Assembly: GCF_050624435.1 (NCBI RefSeq) | Contig: NC_134536.1 | Location: 51,123,258 to 51,187,257 of the forward strand | Length of the DNA stretch: 64,000 nt | Reading direction: 5' to 3' | DNA from: Tenrec ecaudatus | Taxonomy: Eukaryota; Chordata; Mammalia; Afrosoricida; Tenrecidae | Shown here: in pieces, positions 37,112 to 49,005 of the stretch | How the letters are laid out: every line of letters begins with the position of its first letter | Numbering within the stretch: position 1 is the first letter of the stretch | Position numbers and translations under genes: made by a program | Notes under the pieces: generated by a model | The model's input: only the letters and a program-made list of their open reading frames with translations | Told to the model about the DNA's origin: nothing | The model's database searches: none

Positions 37112-37612
37112 GTACTAGACTGAGTTGACTAGAAAAACAAATCCAGAGACATTCATATGTGGGTAAGAAAGAGCTTTCTATCAGAGAGCAATTGTATACT
37201 TAGACAAACCCCAGCCCAATCCAGATCAAGTCTGTATGTCTGATATTAGGCTATAAGCGCAATCCCAGTCCATGAAAACTTCTTCAGACTCAAGTTGACA
37301 CTCGCAATGATGCTGAATGCAAGAAGATCACAGACTGATGGGTGAAAATTCTTGTGGATCCAGTTGTGGTAGAAGCATCTCAGCACTGGCGTGGGTCTCA
37401 CGTGGCCCCTCGAGTTCTCTGAGTGTGGTCCTCAACAGAAAGGTGAAGCAGTGAGAAGGGATCCTCACAGGTCTCAGCAAGTCTTCCAGAATCCTCATGA
37501 GAATGCCAGGCCCACAAGAAGGCACCACCAGATGAGGACCTGATTGACAGGTAAACTTAACCCTTTCACTGTGATTACCCTCAAGCTGACAAGAGATTAT
37601 GTAGGAACCACA
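37112..37612 (-). mobile_element. Family B repeat, copy 4, antisense
   Basis: Runs from gagttgactagaaaaacaaa through catctcagcactggcgtgg, aatgccaggcccacaagaa and gattgacaggtaaac to attatgtaggaaccacag. Both termini match copy 3. No open frame of note. Confidence 0.8.
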
Positions 37613-38860
37613 GTTATTAATGACACAATTATCATCATCTAATCTGTCATATTATGAAAGACAATCTCACCATAGTTAGCAATATACCCTCTAAAGAACA
37701 GCCCAGATGCAATATCATCAGTCCTATCATAACAAATTAGTGTCTGTCTTATCTACCTTATTATATACTGTGGGCCTTTAGCTTTCATCTACTTACAGAA
37801 AATATATTTTGTCAATATAATCAGAAATAAGTTATGATGCATTACAAGGCAAGTACATTTATTTGGCTAGCTCTTTCAAGTGACAAGTTCAATTAAGACT
37901 GTTTATTCGTGTATGTCATACTTCTCGCTTTATCTTCTTCAAAGCAGATTTCCTTTGTAAAATATTAACAAGAAAAGGAAATTTATACAAATGCTATGTA
38001 TGACTAGTACAAAAAATAAAATATATTTCTGCAGTCTTTGCTCAACTTATGACAAACAACATTGAAGAAATGTAATGATTAGATAGTGATTTGATAAAGA
38101 ATTATAGCTGAAAAATTTATAGATAAAACTCCCTCTAGTAATACCAGATACAATCTATGTTAAAAAAGGTTGATACGGCAATATGTATGTTGAACATACG
38201 CTATGTGAATGTTAATTCTTCTTAAAAATTAAATTAACTAGAAAATATCAATTGAAAGTGTAAAAGCTGTAAAATATTATTTTATACAATATTGTTTTTA
38301 AATTAAATTTCCATTTCATCTACTAAAGAAAATGGATTCTGATTTTTGTGTCATCACAATAAGCAGTGTTCACATTCAGATTTGGCTTCACTTATCATAT
38401 TCCTCCAAGATTTAGGGTTATTTTTCTGTCAAGAAGTATAAAAGAAGCAAAAAAAAATGTAGCATAAATGAAGGTTCTCTTTTAATAAGTGAAACCTTAC
38501 CTTAGTGACCTATAGTTATAAAGTGTCATATTCTTTACCATGCTCTCTTCGAAAACTCCCCCAAAAGTAATGCTTGCTGGAAACAGTTCTAACCTTAAAT
38601 CCATTAAAACTTTCCTTGAACTTTAATTAAAACTATTTTCTTGCTTTCACTTATCCTTCTTGAAAACTGTACCAAATACATTACAATTTTCTTTATATTA
38701 GTAGATAAAAATCTATATTCAACTAGCTATTTACCAGATGCTCCCTAAAAAATGTCTCAGATAAAATCACTAAGATTGAGTTGTTTCATTATTTTTAATT
38801 ATATATATGAAGAAGCATCAAAAAACTTGTGGAAAAATGCCATTCATTCGCAAACGTTGT
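37613..38860. other. AT-rich single-copy stretch
   Basis: No gene or repeat recognised. Confidence 0.5.
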
Positions 38861-38864
38861 TAAG

Positions 38865-39175
38865 GGCTTCAGAAGAGTAAGCAAGGTTGGGTCATGTGCA
38901 TATGTGCATATCAGAGGATGTAAATAAGCCTTCTCCAATCCTGATGCCACGTTCTACTTCATACACTCCAGCTTCTCTGAAGATGTACTCAGCTTGCAGA
39001 TTGACTGAGTATCATGAGAGAGCACCATCCTGATGTACTCCTCTCCTAATTTTCAACCATGCACTGTTCTCTTGTGTTTGTACAATTGTCTCTTGATCTT
39101 TTTACAAATTCCACATGAGCATAATGAAGTGTTCTGGAATTCCCATTCTCCTTAAAACTATTCATAGTTGATTTG
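38865..39175 (-). mobile_element. RTE reverse transcriptase segment, inverted 5' half
   Basis: Antisense RTE. It reads ccttctccaatcctgatgcc, ccagcttctctgaagatgta, gttctggaattcccattctc, the same order as 13330-13560. It ends at an abrupt switch to sense RTE at about 39176. The RTE positions of the two halves are adjacent, as expected for one insertion with an inverted 5' end. Confidence 0.82.
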
Positions 39176-39890
39176 CAGAAAGTGAGGAGGACTTGAAGCA
39201 CTTGTTGATGACGATTGAGGATTATAGCCTTCGGTATGTATTATAACCCAATATAAAGAAGACCAAAATCCTTACAACTAGACCAGATGGTGACATCATG
39301 ATAAAGAGAGAACAGACGGATGTTGACAAATATTTCGTTTTGCTTGAATCCACAATCAATATTCCTGGAACCAGCAGTCAAAAGATAAAATGACACCTTG
39401 CAGTGGGTAAATCTGCTGCACAATTCATCTTTAAAATGTTGAAAAGCAAAGATGGGACTTTAAAGACTAAGGCACACCTGATACATACTAGGGTATTTTC
39501 AAGGACCTCATTTATAGGCATGTGAAATTTGGACACTGAATGAAGGAAACTAAAGATCGATCCATGCATTTGAATTATGGTGCAGGTGAAGAATATTGAA
39601 ATTATCATGAACTGCAAAACAACTAACAAATCTGTCTTGAAAGAAGTACAACCAGAATGAGCCTTAGAGGCAAAAACTTTGGACATGTTTTCAAGACAGA
39701 TGAGTTCCTGGAGGAGGGTGTCTTGCTTGGTAGAGTAGAGGGACAGCGAAAAAGAAACGAGGAAGTTTTTCATCAAGACAAACTGGCACACAGCCTAAAA
39801 CAATGAGCTCAAGTATAAGAATAATTTTGAGGCTCACTCAGGACTGGGCAGTGGTTTTTTTCTGTTGTAAATAGGGTATATATAGTTTTC
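39176..39890 (+). mobile_element. RTE 3' half, sense
   Basis: Begins gaaagtgaggaggacttgaa, continues with cttcggtatgtattataacc, aatttggacactgaatgaag, tcttgaaagaagtacaacca and ggacatgttttcaagacaga, and ends at gactgggcagtgg..tctgttgtaaatagggt, close to the RTE terminus. The minus-strand open frame of 137 codons across it is antisense and meaningless. Confidence 0.85.
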
Positions 39891-40712
39891 TATTACGATG
39901 TAATGTTTCAGAATATTTTCTCAGGAGATTATATTTACAGTTTCCTTTTCTAAACTGTGTCATGTAATAAAACAGACAATAATGCTTTCTAATTAGAAAA
40001 ATCACTAAGGTCAAATCTAAAAGTGTATTACAGAAAATAAGTTCAAATGAGTGGGAAGACACTGGATTCTTAGATATAGAAAACATTATGGGATTTATAG
40101 ATAAGTACAAAGTGCTCAAATATATGTAACGTTTTACTGGGACAATATACTGTACAAAGATTTGTTGTGCTCTATTGTAAATTGTCTGCAAGTCAAGATA
40201 TAGTTATCTAAACTTTGTCACAACAACACGATTTATTAATACCTCATTGAATGTGATAAATATACATTTATAAATATAAAATATAATATAAATACATAAT
40301 ACAAATATATATAAATGTGATAAATACACATTCTGTTATCAAAAAATACCCATTCAGAAAATAATATGAATAGCAAATTATGTTAATTAGTGATAACCAA
40401 AGATGTGTGAAATTTAATTGATTCTGGATCATAGTCACGCCTATATAATCACAGCGTAAAATAATACCATAGGATTTACTAGACTGAAGTCTTTTCTAGA
40501 GCAGAACACCAGATCTTTCTCCCAAATAATTCCTAGTAGGTTCTAATTGTGAACATTTGGGCTAGTGGTCTAGCAATTCACGATTGGTCACCAGGCATGC
40601 TATAGAGGATAGATAGCTATTTAATATATTTTCTGCTTGCTAATTCTTACCTATCTATAAAAAGTCTGTAAAAACTTTAGGGAGCTAAACTACATTTTGT
40701 ACCACTCTTTAC
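39891..40712. other. AT-rich single-copy stretch
   Basis: No gene or repeat recognised. ATATA-rich text at 40255-40330. Confidence 0.5.
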
Positions 40713-40714
40713 AA

Positions 40715-40910
40715 GTTTATTGCCTTCCATTCAATTTTGGGTGAGGTGACCCTAAAAGACAGGGCAGAACTGCCCCATAAGGTTTCAAGGCCATAAATCT
40801 GTATGGTAGCAACCTGTTACACCATCCTCTCAACGTGCAATGGCAGGTACAGCAATCTTCCTGTGTGCACTCAGATACTGAACCACCGAGGCAACAACAC
40901 TCCTGCTTCT
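40715..40910 (-). repeat. tRNA-derived SINE, antisense
   Basis: Body agggcagaactgccccataa and ggtttcaaggccataaatct in the expected order. The head is mostly lost. Confidence 0.6.
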
Positions 40911-41149
40911 AGAAGGCAGAGGTTACTATATTTCTCAAGCCTGCCTGATGGGTGGGAATTTTTTTTCACAGCTGTAGTATGAAGTTAGTGAGCAGTTCAT
41001 GAGAAGCATAACTCTAGTCAGCATGACCATGTCAAAGTGGTGGTCTCACTAAATGGCAGTAAATCTCCTCTCCTCATTCATTTCCCTTGAACTGTTATCT
41101 TGCTTTGCCACGTGTGCTGCAGGACAGGAATCCCAATGCTTCAGTGCGG

Positions 41150-41880
41150 GCGGGGTCTGACTGCTATTGTTGTTAGATACCATCTAGCTGGCTCTGACCC
41201 CCAGAGACCAACTTGTCCTACGCCACCATGTCTGCTCTGACTCACAGCCACCTTATCTATATACAGCGGAAGGAAACGTTGCCAGGCCCTGCACCTTCCT
41301 CCCACAGGAGGATGGTGCATTTTTGACTGGTATGCGCCATTCAGGAAACCGAGACTTTGTGGACAACAAAACTGAATACTGCCCAGCCCAGTACTACCCT
41401 CTCATTAGGGGCTATGCTTGAGCCCATGGGTGCAGCACTGTGTCAATCCATTTCATTAAGAGTTTTCTCTTTCTCACTGACTCAGTTCTTCTCAGAGACT
41501 GAGCTTTCCCAAGAACATATGCAAACTACATGAGGCAGTCTCCCCATCCTCCCTTCTCAGAAGCATCCTAGCTATTCCTGCTCCCCAGCAGACTTGTGCA
41601 TTCTCATGGCAAGCTCAGTGTTTTCTTCACCAGCCGCACAATGCAAATGCATTAGTGCCTCTGTGGTTTCCTTATTTGGAGTCCTGCTTGCAGGCGGATA
41701 TCAGGCCATTGAAAATACCGTGGTTGATGTCAGGTGCACCTTAACCTTAAACGTAACATCTTTAACACTTTGAAGATGTATCATATATAAGATTTGTCCA
41801 ATGCAATTTGTCCTTCCATTTCTTGACTGCTGTGTCAGTGAGCATTGACGCTGGATCCAAGAAAAATGGATCATTTTCTA
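41150..41880 (-). mobile_element. RTE LINE 3' end, antisense
   Basis: Starts with the tail (gctattgttgttagatacca), then ccaggccctgcaccttcctc and cttgagcccatgggtgcag, and continues up the C-terminal coding part (ccattgaaaataccgtggtt, tgagcattgacgctggatcc). Extra sequence near 41180-41400 suggests a partial duplication of the tail. No open frame. Confidence 0.8.
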
Positions 41881-42009
41881 AAATAATCATTATGCTATCT
41901 ATGAGGTGGTGACTTCAGTCCCAATAAAAAGCACTGAAATTTTGCCTGGCGACAGAGCAGAGCATTCATAGTATGCATCTTCCCCATGAAGCTAGCATGG
42001 AGCAACTTG

Positions 42010-42611
42010 CTCTGGGTTAGTACACCCAGTGGCGTCACCTGGGAAAGTTCTATTCTGGTTACAGTGAATATTTTATTTTGAAAGCAGTTTCACTTGAACC
42101 TCATTTTATGTGATGGCTGATTTAAAAACCAACCGTATGTGGCTGTGCAATTTTGTTTTGTGCTTCGGGAAGAATGTTGCAGAAACTGTTGTGATGTGGC
42201 ACACAGACTACAAGGACAGCACTGTGGGGAAACCTCAAGTGTATGAGTGAGTTTCTTGCTTCAAAAGAGGTGAAATGATGATTGATGACATACTTCCTGC
42301 TGGACATCATCAATTTCACAGACCCTTCATCAAGCTTTCTATTTAGAGGTTCTGAAAAGATTGCATAACACCGTGTGACAAAAGGCTGATTTGTGGCAGA
42401 TTGGGGATTGTTTTTGCCACCACGACAATGCACCTGATCATGCTTCCATTTCAGTTGCCAGTATAGGGCTAAAACAAAGGGGGGGGGGATACTGCTCTTG
42501 ACCCATGCACCTTATTCACCTGACTGTGCTTGGTTTGACTTCTCTTTCTTTCCAGGAATGCAAAAGGACATGGAAGGGCAGTGGTATGGCGATGTAGAAG
42601 AGACGAGGAAA
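42010..42611 (+). pseudogene. Mariner transposase remnant (MARNA-like)
   Basis: Decayed Tc1/mariner-superfamily transposase. The N-terminal helix-turn-helix region is readable (42110-42270: CNFVLCFGKNVAETVVMWH, then QVYE and FKRGEMMIDD). The middle is missing, and the C-terminal part resumes near 42400 with the catalytic-domain HHDNAPDH motif (second acidic residue) and then [17 protein letters not shown] (third Asp of the DD34D set). It stops at GDVEE, where PSPC1 sequence begins. A 10-G run (42479-42488) and several frame breaks confirm it is dead. The wording resembles the mammalian MARNA family from memory; that name is the least certain part. Confidence 0.8.
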
Positions 42612-44230
42612 AGGGAAAGGATGTGTAGAAATTGCAGCCAAGCCGCCTGCCCGAAGGCATTGGAGAGATGCGGTGATGGAGCCTTCTTGTGGACAGCAAC
42701 CCCTCGTCCTGCCATTGCCGAGCCCACGGAGCAGTTCAATGATGAAGATGGCTTGCCAGAGAAGCTGATGCGGAAGACTCAACAGTATCCTACGGAAAGA
42801 GAACGGCCTCCACGTTTTGCCCAGCCTGGGACATTTGGATTTGAGTATGCATCTCAATGGAAGGCTCTCGACGAAATGGAAAACCAGCAGCGGGAGCAGG
42901 TTGATAGAAACATCAGAGAAGCCAAAGAGAAACTAGAGGCAGCAATGGAAGCAGCCAGGCACGAACACCAGTGAATGCTAATGAGGCAAGATCTCTGGAG
43001 GCGTCAGGAAGAACTTAGCCACTTGGAAGAACTCAGAAACCAAGAACTGAAAAAACAAATACAACTAAGACATGAAGAAGAGCATCATCGAAGTGAAGAA
43101 GAAATAAGACACAGAGAACGGGAAAAACATAGATGGCAGCAAGAGGGTTTTAAGCCAAACTATATGGAAAATTTTAAAGGGAGCAATCAAATGAGAGCAC
43201 AGGAAATGAGAATGGGTGATATGGGTCTCCATGGAGCAATAAACATGGGGATTGTGTTTAGCCCAGCACCTGCTGGTAACAAAGGTCCTCCCCCAAAGAT
43301 GGGTATGAATATGGACAACAGAGGAACTATACCTGGCCCACCCATGGGTCCTGGTCCTGCCATGGGACCAGGAGGAGCTGAAAATATGGGAACCCCAATG
43401 ATGGAGCAGTGCACAATGGTAGATTTCCACAAGGGCCACCATCTCAGATGGGGCACCTATGGGTAGCAGAACAGGCTCTGAAGCCCCTCAAGCACCAATG
43501 AGTGGTGTTGGTCCTGTGACTGGTGGTCCAGGTGGTTTGGGCAGGGGAAGCCAAGAGGGAAATTTTGACGGCCCCAGTGAGCGCCGTAGATATTAAACCT
43601 CCTTTCATTTCCTGCTCTTTAGTGAAAGAAATCCAGTGCTATACCTTTACACGTTATGCGCTGCCTGGAAGAAGTGAATGAATTGTTGATGCGTGTAGAA
43701 TTTAAGACTTCTCTTATAAAACTTGAGGTTTTGTAGCTCTCTTTATTCATGAGTTTTGTAGATTCATAGAGCGGTGATGCTCATCACTGTGAGCGCTCAG
43801 ATGTGCAGGGGCCTTCAGCTGAATGTAAGTATGGCAGTACTGTGAGCTCTGTAGTTAATCTCAATCAAGAGTCTAATTCGAATTAATTTAAAATCTTATT
43901 GGTGTTATTCTCTTATGGTTTTACTAAACGTGTTGTGGGGGAACATTTTGATTGTTAGCTAAGCCCAGTCATTTAAATATGAAGATGATTTACTCCATTT
44001 TATTTTGTGCTCCTTATAGTACTGAAGTTTACAAACTGAGTTAAACCTACTGTCAGTAGTGAGTAGTGAGAGAAGTGCCTTTCGGGGGGAAATGGGGAGT
44101 ATACATTTGTATAAACCATGACTATTCTGTGATTCAGAATTGCTGTCTTCATTTCATATAAATTATGAATAATCATATATTCTTCGAAGGAATATTAAGG
44201 ATATCTTTAAAAACCATTCCGGTTCTTGTG
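42612..44230 (+). pseudogene. PSPC1P: Processed pseudogene of PSPC1 (paraspeckle component 1)
   Basis: Intronless copy of the 3' half of PSPC1, a DBHS-family RNA-binding protein of nuclear paraspeckles. It begins near the end of RRM2 ([14 protein letters not shown]) and continues through the NOPS domain ([34 protein letters not shown]), the coiled coil ([34 protein letters not shown]), and the Gly/Pro/Met-rich tail ([16 protein letters not shown]), ending SERRRY plus stop at 43594-43596. Wording such as GFKPNYMEN and SPAPAGN points to PSPC1 rather than NONO or SFPQ. Damage is a 1-base deletion near 42656, an in-frame TGA at 42972-42974, a frameshift near 43410 and an insertion near 43170. The 3' UTR continues to about 44230 with no visible poly(A). 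The 5' end is truncated and fused to a mariner. Confidence 0.93.
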
Positions 44231-44261
44231 GGGAACTCCATTGCATTACTCCAGTTGGGAG

Positions 44262-46088
44262 GAGTTTGTTGTTGTTGTTTTCGTTGTAATTACATGGAAT
44301 CCATTGTCTGACCTTCACCATTAGGTGCTTCCAGTCTCTTGGCTTTCAGTAAGCAAGATTATCATCGACATATCACAAGTTGTTAATAAAAAGTCCTCCA
44401 AATTTGACGCCACGGTCTTCTTTATGTGGTGCCGTTTCTCAAATTCTTTGCTCAGCTTACAGATTGAAGAAGTATGGTGAAAGGATATGCCCTATGTCAT
44501 CCCCGATTTTAAACCAAGCAGTGCCACCGTATGTTGTGTGATCTATTGACTTTTGGCTATATGAACACAACAAAGTGTTCTGGAATTCCAGCTATTGGTA
44601 ATGTAATCTACAGTTCACTAGTATCCACACAGTAAAAGACCTTGACGTCGTAGATAAATACAAGTAAATATTTTCCTGTATCAACTGCTTTCATAGAAGA
44701 TGCATCAGACGAAGCAATGCTATCCCTCATTTGAAGTCCTGTTCTGAATTCAGCTTAAATGTCTGGCACGTCTCTGTTGATAGACTGCCGCACCTGCTTT
44801 TGTTTGTTTAGTTTTATTTTAATTATTTTCAGCAAAATTATATGATGTGCCAAAATTGTACTTGCATTAATGATGTTGTTCTATAACTCCCACATTCTAT
44901 TTAGTCACCTTTCTTTGAAATATGTGTACATCTTCTAGTTTGTTGGCCAGGATGCTGTCTTCCAAATTTCTTGTCATAGATTGGTGAATGCTTCCAATTC
45001 TGCATATGTTTGTTTAAATAATTTAATTGTTACATTCCATCAATTTCCTAACACCTCCAGTGAAGCTTGGTCTTATCCCTATAATTTCATATGTTTTACA
45101 TATAATGTAATATGCTATTTCTTGAAAATGGACCAATCATTTTTGCGATAATGACTGTATACTATTCCTATCTTCTTTTGAAGCTTCTTGAGTCACTCGA
45201 TAGTTTTTGCCTATAGGATTTTCAATACTGAAACTCAGGCTTGAATTTTTTCTTCAGTAATTTTAGCTTGCGATATGGTTTGCTGTTACATTTTGTTTTT
45301 CTAACTCCAGCTCTTTGCATCTTTAATTATAATAATTACTTTGTCTTCTCCAAGAAGCCTTACGTGCTCTGATGGGTAAACACTGGGTAGTTCAAACCCA
45401 CCAGATGTTCAACTGAAGAAGGATTAGAATTTCTGTTCCCAGGAAGATTTGCAACCACAGACACCTAAGGGGATTTCTCTGCTCTGCCTGTAGGTCACTT
45501 CAAGTTAGAATAGACTGAATGGCAGTGGTTTACTGATTTTTTCTCTTTGGAATTGTCTTTTGAAATATTTTGTTCAGCTCTTTTATTTCCAGTTTTCTTC
45601 CGTTCATCTTAGCTAGTCTATGGTGATGTTTTTTATTTGCCCTTTTAATGATATTTTGTTTTCTTCATATATGATGTTCTTAATGTCATGCCACACCTCA
45701 CCTTGTCTTCTGTCATTATTATTTCAATTAAGATGGGATGTATTCAAGGGACTTTCATGGTTCTTGTGGGCTGGTTTAATTTTCTCGATAGTTCGTTTTG
45801 ATCCATACAGTCACATATCTTTTCATTGTCAATATAACACAAGAAATAGCTTCTATCCTCCTTCAACCTGCACTAAATCAGAAAAGGAAGCTTCCATTGC
45901 TATTTATAAAATTTTTAGTGATTAATTCTTCAAAAGTGAATCACCTATTCCTACTTCTTAGCCGGTTCTTAATCTGGAAACAAAACTGAAATCAGTTCAC
46001 CATGGGTGACCATGCTTATATTTGAAGTGTGAAGCACAGCTTCAGGATCACAGCAACACACAAGAAGTCACAGTACAAGCCGGCAGAC
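44262..46088 (-). mobile_element. RTE LINE, reverse transcriptase to 5' end, antisense
   Basis: Starts with a (GTT)n tail, then jumps into the reverse transcriptase region (tatcacaagttgttaataaa, then cttacagattgaagaagtat), runs through the linker, and ends with the RTE 5' end (catgggtgaccatgcttata, gcttcaggatcacagcaaca). Deletions lie behind the tail and around 45800-46000. A sense SINE sits at 45365-45532. No open frame longer than about 100 codons. Confidence 0.82.
45365..45532 (+). repeat. tRNA-derived SINE inserted into RTE
   Basis: Head ctctgatgggtaaacactgg, body cccaggaagatttgcaacca, tail gtcacttcaagttagaatag. RTE flanks on both sides are continuous. Confidence 0.72.
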
Positions 46089-46576
46089 AATGGATCTGAT
46101 TAGCATTCTGTAATATTAGGGATCAGCAAGTCTTTCCTAGGACAAATCTCAGGTAATTTAGAAACTTCAGTGTCTTTTACAACATAAAAGTCCTTCCCGG
46201 AATTATCTAGAAAATTCTTTGTTTCTGCTTTTTTTAGGAGTCTTGATAAAAAAAGTTTTAAAAAGATTTTGAAACAAATGGACAAGGTAAGAGATACTCC
46301 ATCCTCTACAAATAATATCCCTTGAAAAATAACTAACAGGAGTAGGGACATTAGTTTTTTTTTGTTATAGGAAGAAAAAAATCGAGATATAAAATCCTAC
46401 CACTCCTAAGAAGAGATATGTTCTAAAAGTAGTACAATAGGATACACTTTCATTTCATATTCTGTGGAATAAAGACCAAGAGATAGAACTAATGGAAAAG
46501 ATATATGATAAATGGGGCAAAAGCAAAAAAAAAACAAAAACACACGCAAATAATTAGAATATTCCCTACAGACAAA

Positions 46577-46628
<52 letters not shown>

Positions 46629-47945
46629 CAGACTTGCAAGTTTGTAACTGATATATAAGGAAGCTTTATATAGAGAAGACTCACTGGTGGGCTATCCCTC
46701 CCAATGATTTCTAATCTATTTCAAGCTTGAATGGCAAATTACTGCTCCAGCCTTTCTCAGGTTGCTAATATTTGAATATCTGTCCGAGCTGCCAAGAAGA
46801 GTCTGAAGAGACCAAACGGGCAGCGTCAGTTCACTGAGGCCACACGATGAGGAGTTAGGGTTAATGAGGAATGAATTCGTGGGGGGGGGGGGGCACTCAG
46901 ATTGATGAGGAGACAGCTCCTGAGAGCTTGTCTTGAAAGGGAACTTCATGCTGAGTTGCAAATAAAGTGGGATTTTTAAAAGTCAAATATGGCACAGGAT
47001 AGAAAATATGAGATTGCAGAGGGTCCTTGACATTTACTGACAACAGAGTATGCATCTAATCTAAATGATAACAATGTGTCATGGTGATACTTCAGGAAGA
47101 AAAATATAATTGATCCAAAGGAGTAAGCTTATAAAATAATTGTGGAGAGTCTTAAGGAATGGACAGCCATGGAATTTTAAAAGATAATTATCTAAAGGTA
47201 ATAATACTCTTTTTGAGAGCTTTGTTGATGATAAGAAAAGGAAAGAGCTGGTAGGATATGTGCAGGGTTTTGTTTTGTTTTAATAGGTTGTTAGAAAGCA
47301 ATAGGTAGTTTAATTTGAAATTGTGAAATTGTAAGCTAATGAAATATTTTAGATATAAATAAAATTAGTGAGTGATGAAGTTTCAGGAAGAAAAATTGTA
47401 TATGTTTGCTTCATTGCATTTTTAGGTACTTGAATAAAGGGTTAGAAAGCACTTACACCAGAAAAGGACAAGAGTTTTACTTGGGGGTTCTTAGCTCAGA
47501 AATCTTGTGATTTATTAATATCACTGAGTTATTTTTCATAATCCAAAAAACAGTTATATTTAATTAAATCCTTTCTTATAGAAGACATATTATTTCAGAT
47601 TTAATATTTCCAAGAAAAATATTAAAATTAGAATTTTTAATGATTTAGTATATTTAATAATATACTCTAATTTTACATGATATATTATATTAAATATTTA
47701 TTAAATCAATAGAAATGAGGCCATAACAGTTAAGACAGAATTTGCTCTTCCCGAGTAATCTTAAATATGCCAAGAATTTTAATTTTTATAGTCAAAACTT
47801 TCTATAGAATTGTAATATCAAATTAGAGATTTGGAGGTCAAAGATGGTTGCAAAATATTCCTACCTCCTTTACCATAGTAAATTGTTCTGTGTGATATGC
47901 TAATGTCTTCTTTTTATATACTTGTCGGGAAATTTTTCTCATTAA
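46089..47945. other. AT-rich single-copy stretch
   Basis: No gene. It contains the (CA)n run at 46581-46625 and a 13-G run at 46881-46893. Otherwise no repeat recognised. Confidence 0.5.
46581..46625 (+). repeat. (AC)n microsatellite
   Basis: About 22 AC units, uninterrupted. It creates a poly-CV pseudo-peptide on the minus strand. Confidence 0.98.
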
Positions 47946-47946
47946 G

Positions 47947-48130
47947 CAAGGAGCCCTGAAACGGTTACATGTTTGACCGACATTTTCAAGACCACATGTG
48001 CAAAATTTCTACTGGCTCCGGAGGAGAACATGCCTGCCTGTGTAGGCGCAGCAGGACTACAGCCTAGGAAACTGGGAGCTGTTCTACTCCCTTGCATAGG
48101 GTCACTACAGGTTGACCAGATTCAGGTCAG
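47947..48130 (+). repeat. tRNA-derived SINE, sense
   Basis: Head aaggagccctgaaacggtta, body tacagcctaggaaactggg, tail cttgcatagggtcactacag. Confidence 0.75.
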
Positions 48131-48525
48131 CACTCTGCAACAACACCATGTGCTAGGCTATCCAACTTCTTAATCTCACTCACCTCAAGCTCTACTGTGT
48201 CATTTCCCATAAATATAATATTATCATGTAACCACATCAAGGGTATGCCAATTGTACTTTTCCTGGATTTACTGGGACAATCAAATGTATCTAGAACACA
48301 TCTGGAAAATTTGCATTACAAATGAAGTGAAGTCTGAGTAGTTTCTTAAGAATGGGATTTCCTTCTAAAGGATGAATAATGGAAGGAAGTTTTGACCCAA
48401 AATGAAGGCAGAATCATATAAGGGGAAGCAGAATCTTCTGCTGCTCTTAATTCTACCCTACCCCACTTTATTTGTGCCAGAGAGCCACTCGTCTGCCACT
48501 TCTCATAGGTTTCGCTACAAGTATA
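48131..48525. other. Single-copy stretch, nothing recognised
   Basis: No gene or repeat assigned. Confidence 0.4.
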
Positions 48526-48529
48526 TATT

Positions 48530-49005
48530 AATAAAACATTAATATTTTTCTTTACATTGCTGAATATTTTTCACTCATACAATTATATGATGCATAATTT
48601 AATGTACCAATAGATGAAAATCTGGATCATTTTTCATGATTTTATATACTGAATGAAGTGGCTGTATATATTTGTACACAAGTCTTTATATGTCTATTAT
48701 TTTTAATTTTTGATAATCACTTAGAAATGAGTTGCTGTATCACTTGGTAAGATTATATCTTATTTTATAAGAAATAAACTGATTTCAAATCAGTTGCACC
48801 AATTCTCCATTATGATTTATATTTTCAGTATTTTAAATTTTAGTTGTTTAATGGATATGTCTAATATTTTCTTTTGGCTTTAATTTGCATTTTGCCAAAG
48901 AATAGTGATGTTAAGCATCTTTTTATGAATTTATCATCTGTATATCTTCTATGGCAAAGTTTTATTCAAATATTTTGCCTATCTTTTATGGAAGTGATGC
49001 AGTTC
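48530..49005 (-). mobile_element. Old L1 3' UTR-type fragment, antisense
   Basis: Contains gtacacaagtctttatatgt, agaaatgagttgctgtatca, ggctttaatttgcattttgc, gatgttaagcatctttttat, in the antisense order of old L1 3' ends. Confidence 0.65.

Noticed and set aside
39378-39791. 137-codon minus-strand open frame
   Set aside because: Exactly antisense to the RTE 3' coding region; a shadow of the LINE sequence.
42612-43596. Functional PSPC1 gene or exon
   Set aside because: No introns, truncated 5' end, an internal TGA, at least two frameshifts, and fusion to a dead mariner.
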